Source of the DNA: Bog-473 sp963756025
Lineage (GTDB): Bacteria; Actinomycetota; Acidimicrobiia; Acidimicrobiales; RAAP-2
Length of the DNA stretch: 64,000 nucleotides
Reading direction: 5' to 3'
Assembly (NCBI GenBank): GCA_963756025.1
Contig: CAVWMF010000007.1
Location: forward strand, 682,001 to 746,000
The stretch's first letter is position 1; each line of letters starts with the position of its first letter. Positions 33,408-42,110 of the stretch are shown piece after piece. The position numbers and the translations under genes were made by a program. Under the pieces are notes generated by a model. The model searched no databases, was not told where the DNA came from, and worked only from the letters and a program-made list of their open reading frames with translations.

Positions 33408-34551
33408 CCACCACGTCGCGGTATAAGTGGGCCAGACCTTCGCCGCAGCTCTCCCAGCTGAACAACGCCGCCCTCTCCGCCCCCGCGGTGATCAGGCGGA
33501 AACGGAGCTCCGGATCGGTAAGGACACTGTCGAGTGCCTCCACCAAGCCGTCGTGGTCGCCCACGTCGACCATGGAGGCCCCGTCCCCCAAGACCTCGGG
33601 CAACGACCCGGCACGCGTCGCGACGACAGGGACACCGGCAGCCATCGCTTCGAGTGGAGGGAACCCGAATCCCTCGTAGAGAGAGGGAAACGCCAACACG
33701 GCGGCTTCCCGCAAGAGCGCGTCGAGCGCGGCCTGCTCGAGCCAGCCCGTCCGTACCACTCTCGACGCCGCCCTGGCGCCGACGATCGCGGCGTCCAGCG
33801 CCTCCTCACCCCATCCCGGTGGTCCCGCCAGCACGAGGGCCAGGTCTTCGTGACGATCCGCCAACTCGTCAAAGGCGCGCACGAGGCCGGGGAGATCCTT
33901 ACGAGGTTCCGCGGTGCCGACGGCGAGAATGTAATGACGCACCCCGGCGGGGAGGAACGCCGCGGCCACCGTGCGCGTCGTCGTCGGGTCCATCTCGATC
34001 GCAGGCGGGACGCCGGGTGCTACAACCCGCACGCGGGCCGGGTCCGCACCAAAGGCGTCGATCACCTCGCCGGCGACGAACGCGGAGTCCGTATGGACCC
34101 AGGCCCCGCGGCGCAGCGCCGTGCGGATCAACCCGGGGTAGGCCAGCGTGGCGGGATTGCACAGTTCGGGGTGGTGGAGGGGTGTGAGGTCGTGCACGGA
34201 CACGACGGCACCAGCCCGCTTCGAGGGGGGCACGACGAAGTTGGTCCCGTGCACCACGTCGACGCTCCCGATGAACCACTCGATCGGCGGTGTCGCGCCG
34301 CGCCCCCAGAGGGCGTGCAGCGGCCGGGCCGGCATCGGGCGCTGCACCGCCGACACGTTGGGGGGCAACAGTTCGTTGATCCCTGCCCGTCGGCGCCAAC
34401 TGACGGCAAAGGCACGCACGTCGAGTTCTGCTCGTTGTCCTAACGCGCCCAATGCACCGAGACAGAACACGCCGACGCCGGTCCGATGACCGAGAAGAGG
34501 AGTGGCGTCGAGTGCGACCGTGAGACGCGCCGCACCGACCACGGCGCTCAT
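33391..34551 (-). CDS. Glycosyltransferase family 4 (third of three)
   Basis: About 386 residues, GT-B fold: LDATPLLGHRTGVGVF at the N-terminus, SVHDLTPLHHPELC, AVGTAEPRKDLPGLVRAF and the donor motif PSLYEGFGFPPLEAMAAG near residue 285. The start is the ATG at 34551 with AGGAGG six bases before it. The frame is open further upstream without coding character. First gene of the three-GT4 operon, followed with overlap by the second. Its promoter would lie in the 34552-34810 gap shared with cofD. Typical partner of DUF5719/GT2 envelope clusters. Confidence 0.9.
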   Translation of the reverse strand: MSAVVGAARLTVALDATPLLGHRTGVGVFCLGALGALGQRAELDVRAFAVSWRRRAGINELLPPNVSAVQRPMPARPLHALWGRGATPPIEWFIGSVDVVHGTNFVVPPSKRAGAVVSVHDLTPLHHPELCNPATLAYPGLIRTALRRGAWVHTDSAFVAGEVIDAFGADPARVRVVAPGVPPAIEMDPTTTRTVAAAFLPAGVRHYILAVGTAEPRKDLPGLVRAFDELADRHEDLALVLAGPPGWGEEALDAAIVGARAASRVVRTGWLEQAALDALLREAAVLAFPSLYEGFGFPPLEAMAAGVPVVATRAGSLPEVLGDGASMVDVGDHDGLVEALDSVLTDPELRFRLITAGAERAALFSWESCGEGLAHLYRDVVDGDRG

Positions 34552-34798
34552 GTGGTCCTCCTCGGCACCGATGGAGCCTTGCACATGGCTCAGGCGTGAT
34601 CGCTCCGTCGCCGATCGTAAGGGCGGATCGGGCACCCGGTGGCACGTCAGCCGGGCCGGATCCGGCCGGAGTCCGGGCCGGGTCGACGTCGCGCGCCGGG
34701 CCGGGTCGTGGATCGCGCCCGGGCGCTGACGGGGCCTCACGGCGACATCGCACAGAGCGACCGGGATTTCCCCTGATCGCGGCGAGCGCAGTGCCTTC

Positions 34799-34804
34799 TA
34801 TGCT
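34799..34804 (+). promoter_or_regulatory. -10 box (TATGCT) of a leaderless promoter for cofD
   Basis: TATGCT, six bases, GTG at 34811. It is close to the consensus TATAAT (4 of 6). Confidence 0.6.
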
Positions 34805-34810
34805 CGCACC

Positions 34811-35759
34811 GTGCTTGTCACCCTCTGCGGCGGCGTCGGAGCTGCCCGCATGCTCTCCGGTATCGTGCGCGTCGTTCCTCCGCCCTCGGTCACCGCCATC
34901 GTCAATGTCGGCGACGACACCGTCCTGCACGGCCTGCACATAAGCCCGGACATCGACACGATCACCTACACATTGGCCGGCATGGACAATCGCGAGACCG
35001 GCTGGGGCATCGCCGGGGAGACCTGGACGGTCATGGACGAGCTGGCACACCTCGGGGGCGAGAGCTGGTTCCGCCTCGGGGACCGCGACCTGGCCACACA
35101 CCTCTACCGCACCGAGCGCCTGCACGCCGGCGACTCACTGTCCGACGTGACGGCCGCGCTGGCGGCACGTCGCCAGGTCGGCGTGCGGCTCCTGCCGGTC
35201 ACCGACGACCCGGTCCGCACGATGCTGACCTTGACGGCGGCCACCGTTCTCGGGCCCACCGGCACAGAGGTGGGATTCCAGGATTACTTCGTCCGGCTTC
35301 ATCACGACGTGGCTGTGGGCGCGGTCCGCTTCGCCGGCGCCGAGACGGCACGGCCCACGACGCAGGTTCTGGAGGCGCTGCGTGAGGCGGAGCAGATCGT
35401 GGTCTGCCCGTCCAACCCCATCGTCTCGATCGGGCCGCTCCTCGCCGTCGCGGGGATGCAGGACGCCCTCACCTCGCGACGCGAGGACGTCATCGCGGTC
35501 TCACCGATCATCGCCGGCGCCGCGCTCGAAGGGCCCCGCCGACAGGCTGATGCGCGAGTTGGGCACCGAACCTTCGGTCGCCGGTGTGGCGCGGCTCTAT
35601 GCGCCCTGGGTCAGCAGCCTTGTCATCGACGAGGCCGACCGGGACCGTGCGCGACATGTCGAGGCCGAAGGCGTGCGGTGCATCATCGCCCCGACGATCA
35701 TGGACTCACCCGAGCGGGCGGCTGCCCTGGCGCGCGTGGTGATCGAGGCCCGTGGCTGA
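34811..35759 (+). CDS. cofD: CofD/FbiA, 2-phospho-L-lactate (or PEP) transferase, frameshifted
   Basis: Makes F420-0 or dehydro-F420-0 by joining the Fo deazaflavin to a phosphoryl-lactyl or phosphoenolpyruvyl group. Typical sequence: VTLCGGVGAARMLSGI at the start, VNVGDDTVLHGLHISPDIDTITYTLAG, VGFQDYFVRL and CPSNPIVSIGPLLAV. At the conserved GPADRLM the frame breaks. CCCC at 35534-35537 has one base too many. Removing one C gives EGPADRLMRELG and a natural end at 35759 (315 residues). The remainder as sequenced reads into unrelated protein. The end overlaps the cofE start by eight bases. Confidence 0.85.
35534..35537 (+). other. Apparent 1-base insertion in a C run (cofD frameshift site)
   Basis: CTC-GAA-GGG-CCC-CGC shifts the frame. 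With three C residues the reading continues GCC-GAC-AGG and the family motif GPADRLM is restored. Both frameshifts in this window lie in four-base C runs. Confidence 0.75.
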
Positions 35760-36477
35760 CGACATCACGCTCATTGCGCTGCGCGACATCGGCGAGATCA
35801 CCACCGGGACCGATCTGGCCCGGATGGTGGCGGGTGCGCTGGCACCCGAGACGCCGGACGGACCCACCTTGCGCACAGGTGACGTGCTCGTCATCACGCA
35901 GAAGGTGGTCTCCAAGGCCGAGGGTCGCATCGTGACGATGGATCCGGACGATGCGGCCGCCAAGGTCGCACTGGTCGAACAGGAGTCCGTGCGCATCGTG
36001 CGCCGTCGGGGTGATCTCATCATCAGCGAGACCCGACACGGATTCGTCTGTGCCAATGCCGGTATCGATCTCTCGAACGTCGCGCTCGGAACCGCCGCAT
36101 TGCTTCCGGAGGACGCTGACCGCTCGGCGCGCCGCGTCCGGGCCGGCCTCCGGGCGCTCCTCTCCGTCGACGTCGGCGTGATCATTTCCGACACGTTCGG
36201 CCGCACGTGGCGGCGCGGCGTCACCGACGTGGCCATCGGCTGTGCCGGCGTCGCCGCGGTGATCGACCTGCGCGGCACGACGGATGCGAACGGCCGCGAG
36301 CTCGTCGCGACGGAAATCTGCGTGGCGGACGAGCTGGCGTCGGCGGCCGAGCTGGTGATGGGAAAGGATCGGGGCGTCCCGGCGGCGATCGTCCGTGGCG
36401 TCCCCGACAGCTGGCTACGTCGCGCCTCGGTTCACGACGAAATCGTGCGCCCGCCGGGCGAGGACCTCTTTCGTTGA
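35752..36477 (+). CDS. cofE: F420-0:gamma-glutamyl ligase CofE (FbiB N-terminal domain only)
   Basis: A 241-residue enzyme that adds gamma-linked glutamates to F420-0 using GTP. Motifs: DVLVITQKVVSKAEGR near residue 43, TRHGFVCANAGID (metal and GTP site) near residue 94, ISDTFGRTWRRGVTDVAIG near residue 143 and the C-terminal GVPAAIVRG. The GTG start at 35752 lies within the cofD end (8-base overlap). Mycobacterial FbiB carries an extra nitroreductase-like C-terminal domain, which is absent here. That step (dehydro-F420 reduction) must be done elsewhere or not needed. Convergent with an epimerase gene. Confidence 0.93.
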   Translation: MADDITLIALRDIGEITTGTDLARMVAGALAPETPDGPTLRTGDVLVITQKVVSKAEGRIVTMDPDDAAAKVALVEQESVRIVRRRGDLIISETRHGFVCANAGIDLSNVALGTAALLPEDADRSARRVRAGLRALLSVDVGVIISDTFGRTWRRGVTDVAIGCAGVAAVIDLRGTTDANGRELVATEICVADELASAAELVMGKDRGVPAAIVRGVPDSWLRRASVHDEIVRPPGEDLFR

Positions 36478-36484
36478 ACGCCGT

Positions 36485-37435
36485 TCAGGACTGCTGCTGG
36501 CGCACGAAGTCCAACACGGCGCAGGTGCCCTCGGCCAACTGCGTCCATGGGCGCCAGCCGAGCTGGATCCCGGCGCGTTCGATGTCGAGACTCGAGCGGA
36601 GGAGCTCACCCGGCCGCAGCGGAGCCATCACGACAGAGGGCTCTACTCCGGCCTGCTCGGCCATGGTGGCGTAGAGCTCGTTCACCGAGGTCTCTGTGCC
36701 CGTCCCGATGTTGCAGGTCAGACCGCCCCCGCGGGTCGACGCCCGCACGAAGGCGTCGACCACATCGTCGACGTAGACGAAATCGCGCGTCTGCCCGCCG
36801 TCTCCGAAGATCGTGAGTGGTTCCCCCCGCAACAGGCGATCAGCGAAAATGGCCACGACGCCGGCCTCCCCATGCGGGTTCTGACGGGGTCCGTACACGT
36901 TGGCCAGAGCCAGAGCGGAAAACTCCAGCGCGTGCAATTCGCGGTACGCCACCAGATAGTCGAGCACAGACTTCTTCGCCACTCCGTAGGGAGAGAGCGG
37001 CTGATGGGGATGCGCTTCGCGCACCGGCAGATCTTCGGGTGCCGGCTCGCCGTACAAGGTGCCGCCGCTGGCGGCGAAGATCACACGCTCGGTCTCGGCC
37101 TGGCGCGCCCCTTCGAGAATATGGAGGGACCCGACGATGTTCACCTCGGCATCGAATGCCGGTCGGGCCACAGAGACCCGGACGTCGGCCTGCGCAGCCA
37201 GGTGAAAGACCAACTCGGGGCGGCGGCGCACCATGAGATCGATGACCGCCGGCGCGGTGATGTCGAGGTGGTGAATGGTCAGTGCCCGTCCGGCACTCCC
37301 CCTCGCGTTGGCCAGGTTGGAGAGCGAGCCGGTCGAAAAGTCGTCGATGACGTCGACCTCATGTCCCTCCACGAGGAGTCGATCCACCAATGTCGAGCCG
37401 ATGAAACCGGCTCCTCCCGTCACCATTGTGCGCAT
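36485..37435 (-). CDS. NAD-dependent epimerase/dehydratase (UDP-glucose 4-epimerase-like)
   Basis: A 316-residue extended short-chain dehydrogenase acting on a nucleotide sugar. The cofactor loop is GGAGFIGSTLVDRL at residues 7-20. AAQADVRVSVARPAFDAEVN is the classical fingerprint. The active site is SPYGVAKKS with the YxxxK pair near residue 150, preceded by ASGGTLYG. The family makes UDP-galactose, UDP-glucuronate epimers or dTDP-sugars. The product is undetermined. It follows the nucleotidyltransferase by nine bases and is probably its pathway partner, convergent with cofE. Confidence 0.88.
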   Translation of the reverse strand: MRTMVTGGAGFIGSTLVDRLLVEGHEVDVIDDFSTGSLSNLANARGSAGRALTIHHLDITAPAVIDLMVRRRPELVFHLAAQADVRVSVARPAFDAEVNIVGSLHILEGARQAETERVIFAASGGTLYGEPAPEDLPVREAHPHQPLSPYGVAKKSVLDYLVAYRELHALEFSALALANVYGPRQNPHGEAGVVAIFADRLLRGEPLTIFGDGGQTRDFVYVDDVVDAFVRASTRGGGLTCNIGTGTETSVNELYATMAEQAGVEPSVVMAPLRPGELLRSSLDIERAGIQLGWRPWTQLAEGTCAVLDFVRQQQS

Positions 37436-37444
37436 CTGAGATTC

Positions 37445-38521
37445 CTAGCCTTCCACTCGTTCTCCGTCGACCAGTGTTCCGGAGGCGACGACCGCACCTG
37501 CACCCAACACCGACACCGGACGCACATCGGCCCGCTGGCCCACGACGGCCCGTGGTCCCAGCACCGAACCGGCCACGCTGGCGTTCGCCGCCACATGGCT
37601 GCCGTCCATCAGCACCGAGTCGAGCACCACCGCTCCGGCCTCGATCACCGAACCGGCCCCAAGCACCGAACGCTCCACACGAGCGCCGGCGGCGATCGTG
37701 CAACCCGCCAGGACGACAGAGGGCCCGACGACCTCTCCCTCGATCGAGCTCTCACCTTCGACGAAGATCCCGTCGCCACGCTCGTCGCTCCCAGGAAGCA
37801 CCACGCCTTTGCGTTTCCCCGAAACCAGGTCGCTGTTGGCCTGCAGGTAGGCCGCCGGCGTTCCCGTATCGAGCCAGTACCCGTCGTCGGAGCGGGCAAA
37901 GAGCACCCCGCTGCGCACCATGGCGGGAAATGTCTCCCGTTCGATCGAGACGCGCCCGCTGGCGGGGATCCGATCCAAGACCGACGGCTCGAACACGTAG
38001 GTCCCCGCATTGATCTCGTTGGTGGGCGCATCGTCGCGAGGAGGCTTCTCGACGAATGCGGTGACCCGCCCCTCGCTGTCGGTCGGCACGACACCGAAGG
38101 CCGAAGGGTCCGGGACAGGATGGAGCGCGATCGTCCCCTCGGCGCCACTCTGTCGATGGAACGCCACCAAGGAACCGAGATCGAGATCGGTGAGGACGTC
38201 GCCGTTGACGACGACGAAGGTCTCGTCGACATCCCCGTACGCGGCGGCAAAGCGTACGGCCCCTGCCGTGTCCAGTGGCTGCGGCTCGACGGCATACGTC
38301 AGGCGGACGCCCGCCGCAGAGCCGTCCGGGTAGGCCACCTTGAAGGCATCGGGCAGGTAGCCCAGGGAAAGAATCGCTTCCTCCACCCCGTGCGACGCCA
38401 GGTGCGCCAGCACCCGCTCGATCATCGGTACCCCGACGATCGGCAGCATCTGTTTGGGGGTCGACAAGGTGAGGGGCCGGAGCCTGGTCCCCTCGCCACC
38501 TACGAGAACAACTGCCTTCAT
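37445..38521 (-). CDS. Sugar-phosphate nucleotidyltransferase (mannose-1-P guanylyltransferase-like)
   Basis: About 358 residues. The N-terminal Rossmann-like pyrophosphorylase domain begins MKAVVLVGGEGTRLRPLT, contains VVNGDVLTDLDLG near residue 105 and the FVEKPP site. The C-terminal part is a left-handed beta-helix of hexapeptide repeats (VVLAGCTIAAGARVERSVLG and following). It would make a nucleotide-sugar, most likely GDP-mannose (ManC-like, as for Rv3264c) or a dTDP/UDP sugar. Start: ATG at 38521 sharing one base with the previous stop (TAATG). The upstream part of the open frame is not coding. Confidence 0.88.
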   Translation of the reverse strand: MKAVVLVGGEGTRLRPLTLSTPKQMLPIVGVPMIERVLAHLASHGVEEAILSLGYLPDAFKVAYPDGSAAGVRLTYAVEPQPLDTAGAVRFAAAYGDVDETFVVVNGDVLTDLDLGSLVAFHRQSGAEGTIALHPVPDPSAFGVVPTDSEGRVTAFVEKPPRDDAPTNEINAGTYVFEPSVLDRIPASGRVSIERETFPAMVRSGVLFARSDDGYWLDTGTPAAYLQANSDLVSGKRKGVVLPGSDERGDGIFVEGESSIEGEVVGPSVVLAGCTIAAGARVERSVLGAGSVIEAGAVVLDSVLMDGSHVAANASVAGSVLGPRAVVGQRADVRPVSVLGAGAVVASGTLVDGERVEG

Positions 38522-39327
38522 TAGCCTGATGACTTGGTCTTGGTGGTCGTCGTGGTCGTGCTGGTGGCAGCCGCCGGCGCGGTCGTCGTGGTGGCAGCCG
38601 TCGGCGCGGTGGTCGTGGTGGTCAGCGGAGCCGACGTACCACTGATGGCTTGTACAAGGGCGAGTTCGGTCGATGACGGCACCTTGGGCAACGCCGCGCT
38701 GGCCGGTCCGAACCCGAGCGTGATCAGCTGGCTGTTGCGAAGCTTGAGGCTGGCGGGCGACGAGGTATAGATGCCGCCCACCTGCTTCGTCTCGCTCCCA
38801 CTGCCCTGGCTCGTCGTCGACAGTGTCCACCAGCGTGCCCGCACCACCCCCACCTGGCCCGCGTCAGGGGTCCCGGCGGCGCACTTTTGCCCGTTCTTGT
38901 AGGCCACCCCACTGGGATACTGCACCGACGTGTTGGTCAGCTTCAGCGTCCCGTCCTCCTGGGCGAACTTGCCCAGCGTCGCGTTGTGCCCCGCCTCGCT
39001 GGAGGTCTTGGGCGCGATCAGCAGGACGCCGTCCCCTGTCGTGGTCAGGCCATTGCCCGTGCCCGAAGCGGTGGCGGGGAGCGCCGGTTCCGATTTTCCA
39101 CAGATGTCAACCGCCAGGGCGGCGTGCCAGGTCTGTCCCACGATGGGGGGCACCGCCGTGGGTGTTTTGGCATAGTGGTACCGCGCCACGGCGACCGAAG
39201 CGATGCCCAGGATCACGATGACCACGAGCGCGGCATACCAGTTGATCGGCATTTGTCCGCGGTAGGACGTGCCTCCACCTGTTGCGGCGGCGCGTGCGAC
39301 CGACTTTCCCGAAGAGCTTCTGGCCAT
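38521..39327 (-). CDS. Membrane-anchored protein with Thr-rich tail
   Basis: A 268-residue protein with a basic N-terminus, one membrane helix (WYAALVVIVILGIASVAVA, residues 30-48), an extracytoplasmic domain containing VDICGK and NGQKCAAG (two cysteines that could form a disulfide), and a low-complexity C-terminal tail of Thr, Ala, Ser and Lys. The start is the ATG at 39327. The longer open frame is a shadow of the BTAD gene. I recognise no named family. The domain pattern recalls uncharacterised Acidimicrobiia proteins. Coupled to the nucleotidyltransferase by TAATG. Confidence 0.7.
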   Translation of the reverse strand: MARSSSGKSVARAAATGGGTSYRGQMPINWYAALVVIVILGIASVAVARYHYAKTPTAVPPIVGQTWHAALAVDICGKSEPALPATASGTGNGLTTTGDGVLLIAPKTSSEAGHNATLGKFAQEDGTLKLTNTSVQYPSGVAYKNGQKCAAGTPDAGQVGVVRARWWTLSTTSQGSGSETKQVGGIYTSSPASLKLRNSQLITLGFGPASAALPKVPSSTELALVQAISGTSAPLTTTTTAPTAATTTTAPAAATSTTTTTTKTKSSG

Positions 39328-39341
39328 GGCGGGACGAAACC

Positions 39342-40223
39342 CTACAGCCTCAACGGGTCCCCCCTGGTTGCGGGCGACTTCCGTTGGCTCAGCGCCCAGA
39401 AGAGCGCCACCGTCTCGGGGTGGACCGACGACGCGGCCATGCGGCCCACCGTGCCTGGTCCGAGTGCCGCCGCACTGCTGGCACCGTCGGTGGCCAGACA
39501 GAGCAATTCCGCCATGGTCGACCACAGGCCGACCCGGTTCCCCTTGACCTCGGTGGCCCAGAGCAGCCCCCGATAGAGGCGTTCGTCGTAGGGGCTGGCC
39601 GCAAGACCCCGCCGGATCACCCACTCGGCCTCTTCCCCACGGCCCTGATCCAGGTAATGCCCCGCCGCCTTCAATGCGGTCTCGACCACCATCGATTCCA
39701 GCTGGGCCTGGGTGCCGTCCATCACCGCCCAATCGGCGAGCTGCAACCCGTCGAAGGGTCGGCCCCGCACCAAGGTCAGGGCGTCGCACCAACGGCCCGG
39801 ATCGGGACCGGCGGCGGCGCGGACGAAGCGGTCCACGTCGGTGCCGACGGTGTCCGCCAGGCGCAACCGTCGCCCACCGCGTGGCAGGTGATCGCTTCCG
39901 TTCGCCGATCGCCCGAGGGCACCGCGAGCAACCGAGGCCGTCGAATGGAGGGTCGATGCCGCGATACAGCGGTCCGTCCAGAGGGCTGTCGCCCAGACGT
40001 CGTTACGAGCTCCTTGGCGGTGGAACGCCAGATAGACGACCAGCTCCCTCGAACTATTCCGACAAAACGGACGTGCGGCGCCGCGGATTTCGACCGGTCC
40101 CAGAACGGCCACTTCGATCTCCGGGACCGACTCCGCCGATGCGAGGCACCCGGACCGCTCGGACTCCAGAAGCGACATACGAGGGAACGGTCGACCCGGG
40201 GCGCCGCTCGGGGCGCACCGCAC
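39342..40223 (-). CDS. BTAD-domain (AfsR/SARP-type) regulatory protein, short form
   Basis: A 293-residue protein whose central and C-terminal parts form a bacterial transcriptional activation domain: CDALTLVRGRPFDGLQLADWAVMD, LKAAGHYLDQGRGEEAEWVIRRGLAASPYDERLYRGLLWA. The N-terminal region (VAVLGPVEIRG) looks like the winged-helix start of SARP regulators, though shortened. Larger homologues often have LysM or membrane parts that are missing here. The GTG at 40223 begins six bases after the DoxX stop. An ATG 15 codons later is possible. Its targets are probably local envelope genes, but no site was identified. Confidence 0.7.
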   Translation of the reverse strand: MRCAPSGAPGRPFPRMSLLESERSGCLASAESVPEIEVAVLGPVEIRGAARPFCRNSSRELVVYLAFHRQGARNDVWATALWTDRCIAASTLHSTASVARGALGRSANGSDHLPRGGRRLRLADTVGTDVDRFVRAAAGPDPGRWCDALTLVRGRPFDGLQLADWAVMDGTQAQLESMVVETALKAAGHYLDQGRGEEAEWVIRRGLAASPYDERLYRGLLWATEVKGNRVGLWSTMAELLCLATDGASSAAALGPGTVGRMAASSVHPETVALFWALSQRKSPATRGDPLRL

Positions 40224-40228
40224 CGGAC

Positions 40229-40690
40229 TTACGTTCGAAGGAGCTTGCGCAGTGCGACGTCGAGAGAGATGCGGCCCGTTCCCAGAAGGACGACAACAAG
40301 GGCAAGGGCGGCGAGAGCCAGGTTGAGCTCGTAGCCGGAGCCCGTGCTGTTCCCGATGACCCCGTGCCCGAAAGTGACGGTGATCATGGCCATGACCATG
40401 TCACCGAGCAGCCCGGCGGCTGCGAGGCGACCGAAGATGCCGAGCCCGACCGCGATTCCACCGAAAAACTCGATGATGCCGCCCAGAACGGCGAAGAATG
40501 TCCCGGGCTGGAGGTGGGCCACGTGGGCGAAGTACACCGCTTGGGGATGAATACCGCCCCGGCCGAACGCACCGAAGAGCGTGCCCGCACCGTGGTAGAT
40601 GAAGATCCAGGCCAGAGCGATCCGCGCCGCCAGGAGTGCAACGTCCCGCGAGATCGGAGCATCCCGGGTCGATCGAAACCATTCGTTCAT
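40229..40690 (-). CDS. DoxX-family membrane protein
   Basis: About 153 residues with four membrane helices: LLAARIALAWIFIYHGAGTLF, PGTFFAVLGGIIEFFGGIAVGLG, AAGLLGDMVMAMITVTF and LALAALALVVVLLG. The pattern and GAGTLFGAFG motif fit DoxX/DoxD-like proteins, found in thiosulfate metabolism in archaea and in membrane oxidoreductase complexes of mycobacteria. Start: ATG at 40690 (MNEWFRSTRD); upstream in-frame codons lack membrane or signal character. It is divergent from a MarR gene, with inverted repeats between them, so it may be under that regulator's control. Confidence 0.85.
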   Translation of the reverse strand: MNEWFRSTRDAPISRDVALLAARIALAWIFIYHGAGTLFGAFGRGGIHPQAVYFAHVAHLQPGTFFAVLGGIIEFFGGIAVGLGIFGRLAAAGLLGDMVMAMITVTFGHGVIGNSTGSGYELNLALAALALVVVLLGTGRISLDVALRKLLRT

Positions 40691-40851
40691 GGTGATCGCC
40701 CGCTGGGTCAACGGCATCATGCCGGCGCGCCCGTGGAGAGCCGGCTGCCGGAGGCCGGAGCCCGCTGGATGCAATGTGGCGGCAGAGTGCGATTTCTCAA
40801 CGAAGCCCCTCCGGGTCGTTCAGGACGCGAGATGTTCCCTAAGTTAGAAGG

Positions 40852-40897
40852 AGTACGTGGGAGATGGGGGAAGAGATTGCGAGCCCGTCCACGTACT
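40852..40897. promoter_or_regulatory. Inverted repeat AGTACGTGG...CCACGTACT between DoxX and marR-like gene
   Basis: Two perfect 9-base arms (40852-40860 and 40889-40897) are separated by 28 bases. The right arm touches the palindrome TTGACTGTCAA. This is a strong operator candidate for the divergently encoded MarR protein. Confidence 0.6.
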
Positions 40898-40907
40898 TGA
40901 CTGTCAA
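40897..40907. promoter_or_regulatory. TTGACTGTCAA palindrome, likely operator
   Basis: Five-base perfect arms around one T, placed 6 bases upstream of the -35 box of the MarR-type gene, a usual site for autoregulation. Confidence 0.5.
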
Positions 40908-40912
40908 CCCCA

Positions 40913-40941
40913 TTGACGACCGGCAGGTGCGGCGCTACCCT
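40913..40941 (+). promoter_or_regulatory. Promoter of the marR-like gene
   Basis: TTGACG (-35, 40913-40918), a 17-base spacer and TACCCT (-10, 40936-40941). The GTG at 40948 lies six bases after the -10 box, at the expected transcription start, so the mRNA is probably leaderless. This is the clearest complete promoter of the window. Confidence 0.75.
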
Positions 40942-40947
40942 CCCGGC

Positions 40948-41406
40948 GTGACGAGTATCTCCGTCGACGAAGAGGTCGTGATCCCGGCGCTCCTGCGGGC
41001 CGCACGGGGCAGTTATTCGCAGGCCATTCGCGCCCGCCTCGCTGCGGCGGATTTCGAGGACCTTCCCCGAAATGGGGGCTTCGTCCTGAGTGGGATGAGC
41101 TACCACGGTGGGTCGGCGGTGGACATGATCCGCGGCCTCGGGGTGACGAAGCAGGCCGCGAGCCAGCTGATCGACACGCTGGTTCTGCGGGGCTACCTCA
41201 CCCGGCGGTTGAATCCCGATGACCGCCGGCGGATGACGATCGAGCTGACCGAGCGGGGGCGGGGCGCCGCAGCCGCAGTACGCGCGGGGGTGAAGGCGAT
41301 CGACGCCGAGCTCGCCGAGATGCTGACGGAGGCGGAAATGGCCGGGTTACGCACCGGCCTGATGGCACTGGGCCGCATCAAGGAGAGAGCGCGGGAGGCG
41401 ACGTGA
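40948..41406 (+). CDS. MarR-family transcriptional regulator
   Basis: About 152 residues. The winged helix-turn-helix is SAVDMIRGLGVTKQAASQLIDTLVLRGYLTRRLNPDDRRRMTIELTERG, including the recognition helix (TKQAASQLID) and the DDRR wing. Flanking helices should form the dimer interface. MarR proteins are ligand-responsive repressors. The divergent DoxX gene and coupled hydrolase (GTGA overlap) are likely targets. I choose the GTG at 40948 because of the -10 position; an ATG 28 codons upstream is the alternative. A rare TTA leucine codon is at 41347. Confidence 0.85.
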   Translation: MTSISVDEEVVIPALLRAARGSYSQAIRARLAAADFEDLPRNGGFVLSGMSYHGGSAVDMIRGLGVTKQAASQLIDTLVLRGYLTRRLNPDDRRRMTIELTERGRGAAAAVRAGVKAIDAELAEMLTEAEMAGLRTGLMALGRIKERAREAT

Positions 41407-42086
41407 CGGAGCCACCCACCTCGATTGCGCTCCTTCACGGCTTCGCCTCCACGTTCGATCACAACTGGCGGCAGACGGGCTGGGTCGACATTCTGGCCGA
41501 TTTCGGGTGCGAAGTCCCCGAGATCGATCTCCCGGGCCATGGCGCTTCACGCCAGGAGACTGACCCGGGAGCGTATGCGAACGTCGAGGCTGAGGTCTTC
41601 GGCGCACTCCCCGGGCCGGAACCGATCTCCGCCGCGGGATTCTCCGCCGGGGCCGACCTTCTCCTGCACCTGGCCGTCGCCCATCCCGGGTCATTCGCGC
41701 GGATCGCCTTGCTGGGCTTGGGAGACAGCGTCTTCGAGGTCGCCGACACGAGTGCGTTCGTCGGCACCTTGGCGTCGGACGACGAACCCGAAGACGTCCA
41801 GGCGCGCCTGTTCCACCGCTTGGCCCGTTCCACCGGCAACAACCCCGAGGCGCTGTCTGCCTTCATGCGCAGGGAGCGACGACCGGTAACCGAGGAGGAA
41901 CTGGCGGCACTCGCGTTCCCCGTGCTCGTGGTGCTCGGTGATCGCGACATGGTCAAGAGCGCCGACCGCCTGGTTGCCGCGCTGCCGTCGGCCACGCTCG
42001 TGACCCTGCCCGGAGTAGATCACTTCGCCACGCCCTCGGACTTCGGTGCCATCGATGCCACGATCAGGTTCTTCGGGCTGGGATGA
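41403..42086 (+). CDS. Alpha/beta-hydrolase
   Basis: A 227-residue alpha/beta-hydrolase fold. It starts with the strand IALLHGFAST (oxyanion HG motif), then DLPGHGAS near residue 40. The nucleophile elbow is AAGFSAGADLLL, with GFSAG serine near residue 82. An aspartate is in VLGDRDMV near residue 180 and the catalytic histidine is in PGVDHFATPSDF near residue 205. Substrate could be an ester or a haloalkane; sequence does not decide. Start codon GTG overlaps the stop of the MarR gene. It is convergent with the tRNA gene 24 bases away. Confidence 0.88.
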   Translation: MTEPPTSIALLHGFASTFDHNWRQTGWVDILADFGCEVPEIDLPGHGASRQETDPGAYANVEAEVFGALPGPEPISAAGFSAGADLLLHLAVAHPGSFARIALLGLGDSVFEVADTSAFVGTLASDDEPEDVQARLFHRLARSTGNNPEALSAFMRRERRPVTEEELAALAFPVLVVLGDRDMVKSADRLVAALPSATLVTLPGVDHFATPSDFGAIDATIRFFGLG

Positions 42087-42110
42087 CCGGGCGGGCGTAG
42101 GTCGCTGCGG

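Noticed and set aside
36395..38524. 709-codon plus-strand frame over the epimerase and nucleotidyltransferase
   Set aside because: Crosses two good genes on the other strand and has no domain signals.
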